Shown here piece after piece: positions 36,581 to 45,641 of a DNA stretch of 64,000 nucleotides. The notes beneath the pieces were generated by a model. It ran no database searches. It saw only the letters and a list, made by a program, of their open reading frames with translations, and was not told the DNA's origin. The stretch is taken from the NCBI RefSeq assembly GCF_014699005.1, contig NZ_JACWZY010000008.1, positions 186,001-250,000 on the forward strand, written 5' to 3'. Source of the stretch: Spirosoma profusum (GTDB taxonomy: Bacteria > Bacteroidota > Bacteroidia > Cytophagales > Spirosomataceae). The position numbers were made by a program, and so were the translations under genes. Every line of letters begins with the position of its first letter. The first letter of the stretch is position 1.

Positions 36581-37849
36581 ATGAAAAAAATACTGATCTC
36601 TGCCTATGCCTGCGTCCCGAATTTAGGGTCCGAGGAAGGGAATGGCTGGCATTACGCTACTATCGTCAGTAAGCAGGATTATCAGGTCTGGTGCTTGACC
36701 CGAACGATTGGTAAGGCAGAAATTGAGAAGGCTCTAAAAGCGTCTCCGCAACCCAACCTGACGTTTGTGTATGTCACAGTACCCGGCTGGATTGATAAGG
36801 CTGTTAAATGGGGCCTTTTGGGTATGTATTTTCATTACCTGTATTGGCAATGGGCTACGTTACAGGTAGCGTTGACTTTGAGCAAAGAACAGCCCTTCGA
36901 TTTAGTTCACCACGTCAGTTACACCAGTCTTCAACTCGGTAGTTTTCTGTACCGCCTGAAGCGCCCGTTCATTTACGGGCCGGTGGGCGGTGGTCAGGAG
37001 GCCCCCGAATCCATGCGTCATTATTTTAAAAACTATTGGATAAAGGAAAAAATGCGATCCTGGGTGAGCGGGCTTATGCTACATTTCAATCCCGGTTGCT
37101 ATCAGTCGGTGCGCCACGCCAACTACGTACTGGCCTGGAATGAAGACACCCTCCAGATGATTCATGCGCTGGGCCGGAAAAAGGCTGTTGAGAAAGAATT
37201 TGGTGGAATTGGCCGGAGCTTTATCCCAAGCCAACCGATTTACCGTGCCCCTCATGCTACGTTAGAATTAGTGTGGGTGGGTCGCTTGATGCCTCGTAAA
37301 GCACTTGAGCTTTCCTTACATGGATTGAGCAAAGTTGATGCCCAATTACCTATTCATTTAACCATTGTAGGCGATGGAGAAATGGGACAGTACGTGCCCG
37401 AATACATCGACAAATACAACCTGGCAGATCGCGTTACCTGGGTCGGTAAAGTCAATTACGAACAGGTGAAAAATTACTATACCAAAGCCGACGTCTTTCT
37501 GTTTACAAGCCTGCGCGATACCGGCCCCGCTCAGTTAATGGAAGCCATGGCGTTTACACTGCCTGTTGTGACGCTGGATTTACACGGACAAGCCGAATTA
37601 GTCGACGAGACAACCGGCATTCGGGTGCCCGTTACCGAACCAGAAGAGGTGGCTTTACAACTGGCGAAGGCAATAACCTGGATGTATCAAAATGAGGATG
37701 AGCGAATTGAAATGGGGCAGAATGCCTACCGATTTGCCCAGCATCAGAATTGGGAATCCAAGATTAACCGCATCATTCAGAAATATTACTATCCAGTGCT
37801 CGAGCAGAGTGCCCGTCTGGCTTTCACCGCCAGCTTGCTCATCGACTGA
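36581..37849 (+). CDS. Glycosyltransferase family 4 (paralogue B)
   Basis: The 422-residue GT-B enzyme starts MKKILISAYACVPNLGSEEG. The ATG at 36581 is preferred to the upstream GTG at 36557 because it aligns exactly with paralogue A at 32636 and gives the same length. Shared blocks include LGMYFHYLYWQWATL, LVHHVSYTSLQLGSFLYRL, IYGPVGGGQEAPE and the late LMEAMAFTLPVVTLDLHGQA. It likely arose by duplication and then diverged in sugar or linkage. Gaps are 55 bp upstream and 26 bp downstream. Confidence 0.9.
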   Translation: MKKILISAYACVPNLGSEEGNGWHYATIVSKQDYQVWCLTRTIGKAEIEKALKASPQPNLTFVYVTVPGWIDKAVKWGLLGMYFHYLYWQWATLQVALTLSKEQPFDLVHHVSYTSLQLGSFLYRLKRPFIYGPVGGGQEAPESMRHYFKNYWIKEKMRSWVSGLMLHFNPGCYQSVRHANYVLAWNEDTLQMIHALGRKKAVEKEFGGIGRSFIPSQPIYRAPHATLELVWVGRLMPRKALELSLHGLSKVDAQLPIHLTIVGDGEMGQYVPEYIDKYNLADRVTWVGKVNYEQVKNYYTKADVFLFTSLRDTGPAQLMEAMAFTLPVVTLDLHGQAELVDETTGIRVPVTEPEEVALQLAKAITWMYQNEDERIEMGQNAYRFAQHQNWESKINRIIQKYYYPVLEQSARLAFTASLLID

Positions 37850-37875
37850 CTCAACCATTTTAATCAAAAGTAGCC

Positions 37876-39129
37876 ATGTACATTGCCGTTTTAGGTGCCA
37901 TTGCCACAAATGAGATACTGTCGGAATCCACCCGGCAGCGGCTCACTACGTATCCCAAAGGCCGTGAAGGCGCCCCCCTGATTACGAACCTCATTCATGA
38001 ATACGTAGCACGGGGTCACAAAGTACTGGCGATTACTACTGACCCTAAACTCGCTGACGATGAGCCGCCTTTTGTGTACGAAGATGAGCAGCTAACCTAC
38101 GTAGTGGTCCCGAGCCGTAAACATACCTTTCGCCCGAATGGCAAACGCCCCGGTCGGACGGCTGACTTTTATCGGTTTGAGCGCAAGCAGATATTGGCCG
38201 TGCTTCAGCAATACAAACCCAATGTAGTGCACGCGCACTGGACGTATGAGTTTGCCCTGGCCGCATTGGCTTATACTCCCGATGCGCTCATCACCGTACA
38301 CGATAATGCACAAACCATTTTTAGCTATGTGCGAACCCTGGAGCGGTTTTTCATGCTGCTCATGGCTCGGTACGCGTTTCGGCGGGGACGGTGGTTTACG
38401 GCCGTTTCGCCCTACATGGCAGAGTCGGTTCAGAAATGGGTGAAGGAGCCAGTAACGGTTGTTCCAAACCCAGTATTTACCCCGGCTAAAGCTGACAACG
38501 TAGCACCGCCGAAGCAACCAATCATTAGTATGGTGGTGAACGGTTGGGATGACCGAAAAAACAGTAAAAACGCGCTGCTGGCTTTTAAGAAAATTCAGCA
38601 GCTTCATCCAGATACCCTCTTGTGGGCCTTTGGAACCGCCTTTGAGCCGGGAGCCGAAGCCGATGCTTTCTGTCAGCAACATAGTGTTCCGAACGTAGTG
38701 CTTTTTGGCCAAACGCCCCATGCGGAGGTACTGAAGAACGTCGCGCAAAGTACCCTATTGCTGCATACATCGTTGGAAGAATCGTTCGGAATGGTTTTAG
38801 CCGAGGCCATGAGCTACGGCGTTCCGGTCGTAGCAGGCAAGGCTAGTGGCGCAGTTCCCTGGGTTGTTGAAGACGGGGGCCTGCTCGTCGACGTGACCGA
38901 AATTGATGCTATTGTTGGTGGAGTCGATAAACTCCTTTCGGACCAGACGCTGTATAAACGGCTATCAACCAATGCGGTCCGAATCGTGAAAACGAGATTC
39001 CCAATCGAACGTATTGCTGATCAATACCTTGAACTGTGCCGAAAATGCAGCTCGTCAACAGAACGAAATCATAAGCCGCTTCCCTACGCCCAATCCGTAC
39101 TTACGGCATCCGCCAAAAGCGATGGTTGA
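37876..39129 (+). CDS. Glycosyltransferase family 4
   Basis: The 417-residue GT-B enzyme has an acceptor domain beginning MYIAVLGAIATNEIL, a histidine-rich HAHWTYEFALAAL region and VVNGWDDRKNSKNALL in the donor domain. The EX7E block is SLEESFGMVLAEAMSYGVPVV. It is a less close relative of the two paralogues A and B. It is the last transferase of the operon and lies 86 bp before the acyltransferase gene. Confidence 0.88.
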   Translation: MYIAVLGAIATNEILSESTRQRLTTYPKGREGAPLITNLIHEYVARGHKVLAITTDPKLADDEPPFVYEDEQLTYVVVPSRKHTFRPNGKRPGRTADFYRFERKQILAVLQQYKPNVVHAHWTYEFALAALAYTPDALITVHDNAQTIFSYVRTLERFFMLLMARYAFRRGRWFTAVSPYMAESVQKWVKEPVTVVPNPVFTPAKADNVAPPKQPIISMVVNGWDDRKNSKNALLAFKKIQQLHPDTLLWAFGTAFEPGAEADAFCQQHSVPNVVLFGQTPHAEVLKNVAQSTLLLHTSLEESFGMVLAEAMSYGVPVVAGKASGAVPWVVEDGGLLVDVTEIDAIVGGVDKLLSDQTLYKRLSTNAVRIVKTRFPIERIADQYLELCRKCSSSTERNHKPLPYAQSVLTASAKSDG

Positions 39130-39215
39130 TTCGATACGTTGAGGAATTGTGCTACGTGCTTTTATCAACCTAAACTTTTGCCAACGTAGTGATTTAATTA
39201 AATGCTGATATAATT

Positions 39216-40217
39216 ATGACTGTACGCCATACATCCATCGATTACATGAAATCCTTTCTGGTGATCGGGATGATCCTGGCCCATTCTATTCAATTATTAA
39301 GCCAGCCCAAAGGAATGTTCTGGTTATTTTCAGTCGGTGTAAACCTCATCACTTTTTCAGGATTCTTTTTCTGTTTTGGCTATGTTTTTTATGGTGCTTA
39401 CCTGGTAAATAAATCAGAAGCGGTTCGCAAGAAAATAGCTAAAACTGCTTTAAAAACGCTAGTTGGATATTATCTATCGGCTATTGCTTCTTTACTATTC
39501 CTAAGCGAACATTTTAGCGGATACCCTTACGTGTTTTCGTGGGCTAATCTACTAAAACTTGTTTTCTTTATAGAAATCCCTTTTTATTCAGAATTTTTGC
39601 TCGCCTTTTTCTTGATTACGGTTCTCGTTCTTTTATTTCTTCCTTTCTTTCGAAAGCTAGTCGATTCAATAACTCTTGCTGTTATTACAGTATGTATTTG
39701 TGTAGCCATCCTGTTATTTCTCCCTCGTACCCTGGCAGTCCCCTATCCGCTTGATTTATTTATTGGCGATAGAGACCGCATTATTTTTCCGGTTGTTCAA
39801 TACCTGCCCGCTTTTTTAATTGGTCTTTATTTCGCGAAATACAGGATTGATTTTCAGTGGTTTATTTTTCTGTTAAGTGTACTTGGCAGTGGAATGTTTG
39901 TCATTTACTACGTAACAAACCACGAGATTCCTTTACGATTTTTACCTTCTATCTATTGGATAGTAGGCTCCTCAGGAATATTGTACGTATACTTTTTAGC
40001 CACAAACTGGCTCGAAAAAAAATCAATCGTCATTACGTCATTGCTGCCTATTGGTATGAATACGTTATTCTACTTACTGGTAAGCAATTTTATTTTATTC
40101 GCATTAAGCATCAATTTAAAAACAACTCCAGTGCTTGCCTTGTGCATTGGCATTGGCATAATTAGTACAATTGGATTTCTAATAAATCTAGTTCAGAAGT
40201 ATCGCTTCGTTACGTAA
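39216..40217 (+). CDS. Acyltransferase 3 family membrane protein
   Basis: The 333-residue protein has about ten transmembrane helices and starts MTVRHTSIDYMKSFLVIGMI, matching the acyltransferase 3 opening 'R...ID..K......V..H' with the conserved His in MILAHS. Family members add acetyl or other acyl groups to exported polysaccharides. Its position at the end of the locus fits decoration of the exopolysaccharide. The DNA is clearly more AT-rich than the genes before it, which may mean separate acquisition. Confidence is good for the family, low for the group transferred. Confidence 0.78.
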   Translation: MTVRHTSIDYMKSFLVIGMILAHSIQLLSQPKGMFWLFSVGVNLITFSGFFFCFGYVFYGAYLVNKSEAVRKKIAKTALKTLVGYYLSAIASLLFLSEHFSGYPYVFSWANLLKLVFFIEIPFYSEFLLAFFLITVLVLLFLPFFRKLVDSITLAVITVCICVAILLFLPRTLAVPYPLDLFIGDRDRIIFPVVQYLPAFLIGLYFAKYRIDFQWFIFLLSVLGSGMFVIYYVTNHEIPLRFLPSIYWIVGSSGILYVYFLATNWLEKKSIVITSLLPIGMNTLFYLLVSNFILFALSINLKTTPVLALCIGIGIISTIGFLINLVQKYRFVT

Positions 40218-40344
40218 ATCTGTACAATTACCAAAAAAAGCAATCTTGATCGAAACTCTTTACTTATACGGATCTGAATTAACTGTTTTTTATTTCTAAT
40301 GATACGTATTGATTTATTAACAACATTTTTTCTAAAAACAACGT

Positions 40345-42048
40345 ATGAAAACATTCAAACATTTGCTCATCGCGTTTCTCTTTTTGGGAAGCATATCGGC
40401 GGGAATTGTCGCCTGTAAAAAAACAACCGACGATTCGATCGTTACGCCGGTTCCTGTAACCAGCATCACTAGTATTGACCCGGCTTCTGCTCCGGTTGGT
40501 AGTACAATGGCCATCACGGGAACCAACTTCAGCACCGATCCGGGTAGTAATACAATTACCATTGGGGGTGTTACAGCCACTATTGTATCGGCTACAGATA
40601 CGCGCATCGTGGTGGTTGTACCGGCTGGAGCCGTTAGTGGTCCCGTTTCGGTGACAGCCAGTGGTCAGACGGCTCAAAGTCAGGGTTCGTTTACGGTTAG
40701 TCTTCCTAATATAAAGCCAGTGAAGGAGGTGCGCGGAACAACCTTTGCCAACCTGACATGGAAAAAGGATACGGTTTACCTGCTCCGTGGAATGGTTTAC
40801 ATTCCGGCTAAATATACCCTGACCATCGAGCCAGGAACGGTTATTAAAGGAGCAGGGCCCGAGCTGGACCCGTTAGGCACCAATCAGGCAGGTACGTTGA
40901 TTATTGAGCGTTTAGGAAAAATAGTGGCCGCAGGTACAGCCGCGCAACCCATTGTGTTTACGTCGGCCAAACCGGTTAACCAACGTAACTACGGCGATTG
41001 GGGTGGCTTATTCCTGATTGGCAAAGGGCCTATTAACCAGTTGGGTACAACGGCTAATCCCAATGGCGTGCGCGGCACGGTTGAAACCTATGCTGAGCCT
41101 TTGGATAACTCAGGTACATTGCAATACGTACGGATTGAATACGCGGGCGCGCTACAGCCTACCACGCCAGCATCTCGGTTTAGCGGCTTGACCTTGTATG
41201 GCGTAGGATCGGGTACGATCATCGATCATATTCAGGTTTCGTACAGCGGTGGGGACGCGTTTTCCTGGTTCGGCGGTTCGGCTAATCTGAAAAATCTGTT
41301 TGCCTACCGCAGTTTCGACGACAACTGGAGTGTCGATTGGGGATACGTTGGCAATGTCCAGTTTGGTGTTTCCCTACGTGATCCGGACGTAGCAGATGTA
41401 TCGGGTTCCAATGGATTTGAGGTGGAAAATTTCACGCCGAGCGTCGCTACCGATGTTTCCGCTGTTGTGTTAGCGAATGCCCTGACGCAAACGGCGCCTG
41501 TTTTTACCAATATCAGTGATTTTGCGTTCAGTGCTACGCCTGTTACAACCGCTACGTCTAAAGGAACAGGTGCTTATAAGTCAGCAGTATACCTGCGCCG
41601 GAACAGTGCAATCAGCATTTACAATTCTCTGTTTTATGGCTATCCGGAAGGATTGCGACTGGAATCAATGGGCACTGGCTCCGGTTTGACCGGTGGCACC
41701 ATCGATCTCAGAGGGGTGGTGTTTGCCAATACGTTAACGCCGACAATAGGGGCTGGTGTGCTTACATCCGACCAGGTTACAACCTACTTTACCGGTAGTG
41801 GACGTAGCAATCAAATCAGTCAACCCACTGACCTGCCAGCTCTGTTGCTGAACGGTTCTACGTTCAGCCTGACCACACCTACATTTCTGCCACAGGCTTC
41901 ATCACCCTTGTTAGCTGGGAGTGTAACAGGAAATAAACTAACCAGTTCATTCTTGACCTCCGTTGCGTATCGGGGTGCCTTTGGAGCAGATAACTGGTTA
42001 TCGGGCTGGACAAATACGAATCCACAAGCTACTGATTATGACCGCTAA
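40345..42048 (+). CDS. IPT/TIG-domain lipoprotein with beta-helix-like body
   Basis: The 567-residue protein has a lipoprotein signal with lipobox IVACKK (Cys24). Residues about 40-118 form one IPT/TIG beta-sandwich (ITSIDPASAPVGSTMAITG, SGPVSVTASGQ). The rest (about 130-560) is a repetitive beta-rich body with patterns such as YTLTIEPGTVIKG and GTLIIERLGKIVAAG, characteristic of a Bacteroidota lipoprotein group with right-handed beta-helix folds. It is probably displayed on the cell surface. No enzyme motif is visible. A hairpin follows at 42131. Confidence 0.8.
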   Translation: MKTFKHLLIAFLFLGSISAGIVACKKTTDDSIVTPVPVTSITSIDPASAPVGSTMAITGTNFSTDPGSNTITIGGVTATIVSATDTRIVVVVPAGAVSGPVSVTASGQTAQSQGSFTVSLPNIKPVKEVRGTTFANLTWKKDTVYLLRGMVYIPAKYTLTIEPGTVIKGAGPELDPLGTNQAGTLIIERLGKIVAAGTAAQPIVFTSAKPVNQRNYGDWGGLFLIGKGPINQLGTTANPNGVRGTVETYAEPLDNSGTLQYVRIEYAGALQPTTPASRFSGLTLYGVGSGTIIDHIQVSYSGGDAFSWFGGSANLKNLFAYRSFDDNWSVDWGYVGNVQFGVSLRDPDVADVSGSNGFEVENFTPSVATDVSAVVLANALTQTAPVFTNISDFAFSATPVTTATSKGTGAYKSAVYLRRNSAISIYNSLFYGYPEGLRLESMGTGSGLTGGTIDLRGVVFANTLTPTIGAGVLTSDQVTTYFTGSGRSNQISQPTDLPALLLNGSTFSLTTPTFLPQASSPLLAGSVTGNKLTSSFLTSVAYRGAFGADNWLSGWTNTNPQATDYDR

Positions 42049-42130
42049 CGAATTCTCTTTTTGGGCCTGCAAGATTCCTGAAAACAGTCCTCGTACTTAG
42101 GAATTTTGTGTGGTTTTATAACAATTTATT

Positions 42131-42179
42131 ATCTGCTCTGATTTTGATCTTTGCAAGAAGAGACAAAATCAGAGCAGAT
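42131..42179 (+). terminator. Perfect 16-bp hairpin
   Basis: ATCTGCTCTGATTTTG (42131-42146) pairs perfectly with CAAAATCAGAGCAGAT (42164-42179) across a 17-base loop. It lies 82 bp after the TIG lipoprotein gene. The T-tract after it is weak, so termination is likely but not certain. Confidence 0.6.
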
Positions 42180-42261
42180 GATGTTTGTGTGACGTTACAT
42201 ATTAGCTATTGTCTATAGCAGTACCGATCAGTGAATACTTTAAAAACGACTACAATTACGT

Positions 42262-42363
42262 ATGGAAACTACTATTGAACCACAAAAACCGGCGGTTGAC
42301 GTACCGGCAACACAGCCCAAACCGAAACGTACCAAACGGCCACGCATTCAAAAGGACAAGTGA
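42262..42363 (+). CDS. Small basic protein, unknown function
   Basis: This is a 33-codon open frame: ATG at 42262, stop TGA at 42361-42363. The product is proline- and lysine-rich; its second half (PKPKRTKRPRIQKDK) is strongly basic and could bind nucleic acid or a negatively charged surface. The region contains the TACGT motif as in host genes. Without a comparison it is only a candidate; I do not recognise a family. Confidence 0.35.
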   Translation: METTIEPQKPAVDVPATQPKPKRTKRPRIQKDK

Positions 42364-42503
42364 GTGTGTCCAGCTATAGACTTCTTACTTTTCACGCCAG
42401 GAGATGCACGCCTAATTTGCCTCAGCACCCCTTAGCTAATTTCCCTGAACTGTATGTGTTCGCCTGAGTTTAAGGAAGTAGTATTTACTCAACGCCCGAT
42501 AAG

Positions 42504-42821
42504 ATGAACCGATTTTCAGTACTCTATTTGCACCACGATGCTTACAGTCATGTTGGCTGTGCTACTCTGGCTGAAGCAGATAATCTCCTGGGCCAGGTTT
42601 TCAGTACGACGGGCGATACACCAGTGGGTATTTATGATGCTAAAACTGAGCTATTCTCTTGGGAGCCAGTACTCCAGCAGCAGTATAACCAGATGAGTCT
42701 GGAGGAGCAGGGACGACTGGGTCATGAGATGATTGCGATTGTTCAATCGCTTCGAGACGTCCCGATTTCAGTGCCTGAACAAGAATACAGTCTTGACGTC
42801 TACGAGTCTGAAAGCCGTTAA
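42504..42821 (+). CDS. Hypothetical protein, 105 residues
   Basis: A compact acidic protein beginning MNRFSVLYLHHDAYSHVGCA. It has no signal peptide and no transmembrane segment, and I do not recognise a domain. Mixed alpha/beta character and the absence of low-complexity sequence support its being a real gene. It lies alone between a small basic protein gene and the minus-strand cluster. Confidence 0.55.
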   Translation: MNRFSVLYLHHDAYSHVGCATLAEADNLLGQVFSTTGDTPVGIYDAKTELFSWEPVLQQQYNQMSLEEQGRLGHEMIAIVQSLRDVPISVPEQEYSLDVYESESR

Positions 42822-42904
42822 TTCCCAGATGCACTCGAACGAAGTAATTGCCCATTGGGAAATTTAGTAGTCCACAGCTAAATCGGTGAACTTACAAACA
42901 AGAA

Positions 42905-43117
42905 TTACTGATTCGCTTGCGCCACTTTTTGTCCTGTTGGAATAACGCCTACTGAAATCTTCCGTTCGGTTTGTTCCAGGTAAACAGCATTATCAGCCGG
43001 TTCGATTCGAATGCCCATGTGGTTGGCGTAGGTCAGGGTAAACTCCGCGCCAAAATATAAAATAGCAGCTATGTAATAGATCCAGGCCGGATACCTTTTG
43101 TGCTTAGTGAGCAGGCT
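42905..43117 (-). CDS. Small membrane ORF without a clear start (possible frameshifted partner)
   Basis: An open frame of about 70 codons contains one clear transmembrane segment (KRYPAWIYYIAAILYFGAEF) and a sensible C-terminus ending VAQANQ. Its reading frame begins after a TGA at 43118-43120 and has no ATG before the hydrophobic part; only CTG is near. It overlaps the end of the 48-residue ORF at 43104-43250 in another frame. Either it uses a non-standard start or the two are halves of one frameshifted two-helix protein. Confidence 0.4.
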   Translation of the reverse strand, partial: SLLTKHKRYPAWIYYIAAILYFGAEFTLTYANHMGIRIEPADNAVYLEQTERKISVGVIPTGQKVAQANQ

Positions 43118-43250
43118 TCAGCCCTTTGATAAAGGTTAAGATCAACCTGCTTAACGATTCGTACTCAACGAAAGAGAGAATGAGCAGGAACGTAACAATT
43201 CCAACACCAATACTGATTGTCGTTCGTAATGACGGCTGAGATTTATTCAT
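43104..43250 (-). CDS. Small single-helix membrane protein, 48 residues
   Basis: ATG at 43248-43250, stop TAA at 43104-43106. The sequence has one transmembrane segment (ISIGVGIVTFLLILSF) and a basic C-terminal part (RLILTFIKGLKPAH). It lies directly upstream of a second small membrane frame (42905-43117). I do not recognise a family. It is a candidate gene on the basis of its clear hydrophobic pattern. Confidence 0.4.
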   Translation of the reverse strand: MNKSQPSLRTTISIGVGIVTFLLILSFVEYESLSRLILTFIKGLKPAH

Positions 43251-43289
43251 TGCACTTAGTTGTAAACGGTAACTACGTACCTACTTGTT

Positions 43290-43329
43290 ACTACCCGATC
43301 ACCTCTTGACGTAACGACAATCGGGTAGT
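43290..43329. other. 10-bp inverted repeat
   Basis: ACTACCCGAT (43290-43299) and ATCGGGTAGT (43320-43329) are perfect inverted arms around a 20-base loop, just after the stop of the minus-strand DUF937-OmpA gene. There is no T-run, so it may be a weak terminator or a binding site. Confidence 0.45.
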
Positions 43330-43338
43330 ACGTGAAGA

Positions 43339-44598
43339 TTATAACTTGGTGACGACTATATCGATACGTCGATTCTGTTGTCGACCGGCCTCAGTCTGAT
43401 TCGAAGCGACTGGCTTAGTATCGCCCCGTTCCCGCGTCGAAATTCGGGGCCCTTCAATCCCGGCGTTCACTAAAGCCGCTTTGACCGCATCGGCTCGCTC
43501 GGCAGACAGTGGATCATTGATCGCATCGTCGCCGGTACTGTCGGTGTTACCCTCAATGCCGATGGCCAGCGTTGGATATGCCTGCATAATCTGGATCAGA
43601 TCATCGACGTTCGGTTGGGCTGCCGACGTAATGCGGGCAGAATTGGTCTCGAAGGTCAGGTTATCGAAGGTGAAGACCTTGGGGACTTGTCCGCCTTTGG
43701 TGGCTAAAAATTGCGCGAGTGTGTAATTGAATGAATTCTCCGCTACGTTCAGCTTGCGCCCACCCGGCAGATCGACGCCTACGCGTACTTGAGGAGTGGC
43801 CTCGCTCCCATCCAGATCGCTGGCAATTGTATCCGTTGCCGTGCTCATGGAGCTAGTTGAGTCAGCCCCGGTCGTTGTCGTTTTTTCATCTTTACGATTA
43901 CAACCTCGCAGCAGCAAAAACAACAGGATCAGCAAGCCTAACCCAATGAGTAACCAACGTAACAGAGGGAATCCAGCGGCTTTCGTCTCTGTTTCGCGGT
44001 CCGTTGGGCCGATCGCGGGAGCCGGTGATACGTTAGCTGAAGTTGTCGCACCTGTATCACTTCCAATCAACCAGCCGATAGATCCGGCCAGGGCAGCGGG
44101 AATCAACCCACGTACCGTATCACTTTCACTCGCCAGTAAGGCAACCAGTTGCGCGCGTGTCAGATTTCGGGCTTTTACCTGTTTGTGCAGATAACCCATT
44201 AGTATCGACATTACTAACCCCGTCAACGTAGTAGCTGATTCCAGGCTAATGCCACTGTATTGAGCTGTCGACTCTGCCAACCTCCCCGATTGATTGGGTA
44301 TCAGTTCACTTAATAGCTGATTACCCGTTTCAGCCGCTTTTTGTCGATGAGTGCCGTTTTCGGCTAATTTCTTTAAACTGGGGTCCGTATCGAAAGGCGT
44401 ACTCGTCAGCAGACGGTTCAACGTAGCGGCACCATCATCGCTTTGAGCTCTGTTGACAACTCCGCTAACGATAGCGGGTAATAACCCATCGACTGCTTTT
44501 TGAACTGGTGCATTGGCTTCATTCAGCAAGCGAGCCAAATCAGCGACAGAGGGGGTTGTGAAGATTGACCGCAGTTGGTCAAGTAAAGTAGTAGCCAT
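43339..44598 (-). CDS. DUF937-OmpA fusion membrane protein
   Basis: The 419-residue protein joins an N-terminal DUF937-like helical domain (about residues 5-175, rich in short helices with LLPAIVSGVVNRA), a single transmembrane helix (about 212-235, LLRWLLIGLGLLILLFLLL) and a C-terminal OmpA/MotB peptidoglycan-binding domain (about 310-419). The OmpA block has GNTDSTGDD, the SAERADAVKAAL segment and NRRIDIVV. There is no signal peptide, so the helix would place DUF937 in the cytoplasm and the OmpA domain in the periplasm on the cell wall. Neighbouring YsnF/AvaK genes on the same strand suggest a stress setting. The function is unknown. Confidence 0.85.
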   Translation of the reverse strand: MATTLLDQLRSIFTTPSVADLARLLNEANAPVQKAVDGLLPAIVSGVVNRAQSDDGAATLNRLLTSTPFDTDPSLKKLAENGTHRQKAAETGNQLLSELIPNQSGRLAESTAQYSGISLESATTLTGLVMSILMGYLHKQVKARNLTRAQLVALLASESDTVRGLIPAALAGSIGWLIGSDTGATTSANVSPAPAIGPTDRETETKAAGFPLLRWLLIGLGLLILLFLLLRGCNRKDEKTTTTGADSTSSMSTATDTIASDLDGSEATPQVRVGVDLPGGRKLNVAENSFNYTLAQFLATKGGQVPKVFTFDNLTFETNSARITSAAQPNVDDLIQIMQAYPTLAIGIEGNTDSTGDDAINDPLSAERADAVKAALVNAGIEGPRISTRERGDTKPVASNQTEAGRQQNRRIDIVVTKL

Positions 44599-44621
44599 TA
44601 GAAAGTTGGGAGAAGGATGTT

Positions 44622-44678
44622 AAAAAAAGTGCCGACAATGGACAGAAAACCGGTTTGGCTTGCTATCCGTTGTCGGCA
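44622..44678 (-). terminator. Intrinsic terminator after the YsnF-like gene
   Basis: Read on the minus strand, a 16-bp stem (44663-44678 with 44630-44645; G-U or mismatch at two positions) is followed by a run of seven T. It lies between the 44689-45609 gene and the DUF937-OmpA gene and should end the YsnF transcript. Confidence 0.8.
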
Positions 44679-44688
44679 GCTACTTCGC

Positions 44689-45609
44689 TTATTTCGTCGA
44701 ATACGTTACGTCGTCATCCAGATCCGTAGACTGGGTACCAGTCGTCTGGTTCGTCGAACCTAAATTCTCAACATCCACTTCGGTCTTGCGAACGGTATCG
44801 TGGATGACCTCGTCCCGTTCCGTAACAGCTTTGCCTACCGCAATTTCTTCCACTACGTTGGCCGTCTTCGATACAACCGGCACTTCCGCATGCTCAAACA
44901 ACTCAATCTGCCCCTCCTGAAAAGCAGTTAGATCAGCTTCCGTTGCCGGACGGTTGACCGGGGTGCGACTAACCGTCACGCGTTCTTCCCGCAGGCGAAT
45001 GCTTTCTTCAACGGGCTTGGCCACGATGCGGCTACGCAATCGTACTCCACCCGTCTCGACCGTCCGTTTGCCTACTTCCAGATTTTCTTCGATTACTTTG
45101 ATAGACTGATCGCTCTCGGTATCTAATGCTGCAGGGGTAACTGACGTATCAGTAAAAGCAGCTCCCATAGACGCACTAGGGGACGTCGTTAGACTGTCGT
45201 AGCTGGCCGCCCGTTCGTCTACGTCAATTGCACCCGCTTCGTCCAGAATGTCAGCGGCTTGTTCGGCTTCGTCCTCAGTTTCGGCATGTACCGTCACTAC
45301 TGAATGCTGACTGGCTACCTGGGCGTATTTCCGGGTATCTTCCTCATCGTCGCCCCCGAATAAATTACTGAAGAAATTGCCAATGCCACTACTAGTGTCT
45401 TTTGTGTCATTGAAACGGTCTTCAGTCCGGGTTCCGGAGATATTCGTATTGCGATCCTGGCTTGATGAATCGGAGTCACTGGACGTACCAGATACAGCGG
45501 CTGAGAGGTCTACCTGACTACTGGCAAAGCCCTTACTTAGTAATTGATCGACGGCTTGCTGAGCTTCCGTAGCATCGTCGAATATACCTACAACAGTTTG
45601 TTGGGTCAT
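44689..45609 (-). CDS. YsnF/AvaK domain (DUF2382) stress protein with GSP17M-like N-terminus
   Basis: The 306-residue protein has an N-terminal general-stress-protein-17M-like domain (about 1-40, VVGIFDDATEAQQAVDQL) that resembles regulators binding small ligands. An acidic Ser/Asp-rich linker follows (about 50-85), then a second alpha/beta piece (about 95-130). The C-terminal YsnF/AvaK domain is at about 165-235, with SIKVIEENLEVGKRTVE and SIRLREERVTVSRTPVNRPA. It is soluble. Family members are tied to desiccation and osmotic stress, but their biochemistry is unknown. It is 32 bp from another DUF2382 gene, so the two form a pair. Confidence 0.85.
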   Translation of the reverse strand: MTQQTVVGIFDDATEAQQAVDQLLSKGFASSQVDLSAAVSGTSSDSDSSSQDRNTNISGTRTEDRFNDTKDTSSGIGNFFSNLFGGDDEEDTRKYAQVASQHSVVTVHAETEDEAEQAADILDEAGAIDVDERAASYDSLTTSPSASMGAAFTDTSVTPAALDTESDQSIKVIEENLEVGKRTVETGGVRLRSRIVAKPVEESIRLREERVTVSRTPVNRPATEADLTAFQEGQIELFEHAEVPVVSKTANVVEEIAVGKAVTERDEVIHDTVRKTEVDVENLGSTNQTTGTQSTDLDDDVTYSTK

Positions 45610-45641
45610 GATAGCACTAATTAAAAATGAAAAAACTTGAT

